In this document: positions 22,584-22,633 of the stretch, one piece after another
Position numbering within the stretch: the stretch's first letter is position 1
How the letters are laid out: each line of letters starts with the position of its first letter
Assembly: GCA_937981515.1 (NCBI GenBank)
Contig: CALJNY010000233.1
Location: 1-22,633, forward strand
Length of the DNA: 22,633 nucleotides
Source of the DNA: an uncultured Collinsella sp.
GTDB taxonomy: Bacteria; Actinomycetota; Coriobacteriia; Coriobacteriales; Coriobacteriaceae
Reading direction: 5' to 3'
Translations under genes and position numbers: made by a program
Notes under the pieces: generated by a model
The model's database searches: none
Told to the model about the DNA's origin: nothing
What the model saw: only the letters and a program-made list of their open reading frames with translations

Positions 22584-22633
22584 TGCGGACAGAAAGTTGG
22601 ACCGCGGGGCGGTCCGGACTGGAGGTTCGCATG
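22584..22633 (+). mobile_element. Left end of a probable IS3-type insertion sequence, partial
   Basis: The sequence from about 22584 begins TGCGGACAGAAAGTTGGAC, which resembles the terminal inverted repeats of IS3-family elements that start with TG and contain AAAGTTGGAC. A perfect stem GGACCGC/GCGGTCC with a three-base loop (22599-22615) follows, then GGAGG at 22621-22625 and an ATG at 22631, the probable start of the first transposase frame, where the window ends. The exact boundary could be 22581-22584. The call rests on 50 bases and on breakage of the GGDEF gene. Confidence 0.6.

Overview
The window is a GC-rich (about 60%), densely coding stretch of bacterial chromosome. Gene content and style suggest a Coriobacteriia actinobacterium, most likely Collinsella or a close relative. 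This rests on family resemblance and on the type of intergenic palindromes, not on a search. No rRNA, tRNA, CRISPR array or replication origin is visible.

Layout. 1-944: the 3' part of an MTA/SAH nucleosidase gene, then the ribosome-assembly GTPase EngB. 1181-6474: an aspartate-family amino acid block. Threonine synthase (thrC) and homoserine kinase (thrB) lie on the minus strand, and thrC is divergent from aspartate kinase and aspartate-semialdehyde dehydrogenase on the plus strand. Four of the five enzymes from aspartate to threonine are here; homoserine dehydrogenase is not. 6840-7418: an O6-methylguanine-DNA methyltransferase. 7647-13270: a compact plus-strand signalling and export unit made of an OmpR-type response regulator, a two-TM histidine kinase, a MacB/LolD-type ATPase and a large permease with two FtsX domains. 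13752-16057: minus-strand phosphofructokinase and an N-terminally anchored Ntn-type amide hydrolase. 16219-17604: an M18 aminopeptidase. 17886-19839: minus-strand D-2-hydroxyacid dehydrogenase and methionine aminopeptidase with a SEC-C zinc motif. 20000-21799: a radical SAM protein divergent from an alpha/beta hydrolase. 22011 to the right edge: the front of a GGDEF-domain gene that breaks off just after its signature motif, where sequence resembling the left end of an IS3-type insertion sequence begins.

The most distinctive non-coding feature is the number of long palindromes in the intergenic gaps. At least three share a common core (around 1035-1159, 6487-6579 and 13650-13709). A second type occurs twice in opposite orientations (9715-9747 and 18840-18877). 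Unrelated single palindromes lie at 2077-2188, 7422-7501, 13401-13612, 17745-17843 and 19892-19958. They look like a mixture of terminators and dispersed REP/MITE-like elements.

No complete novel multi-gene system is evident. The best leads are the degenerate GGDEF protein (GCDKF with an intact RxxD I-site) cut by a probable IS, the palindrome families, a direct-repeat operator candidate in front of the two-component genes, and a phosphofructokinase with mixed ATP/PPi signature residues.
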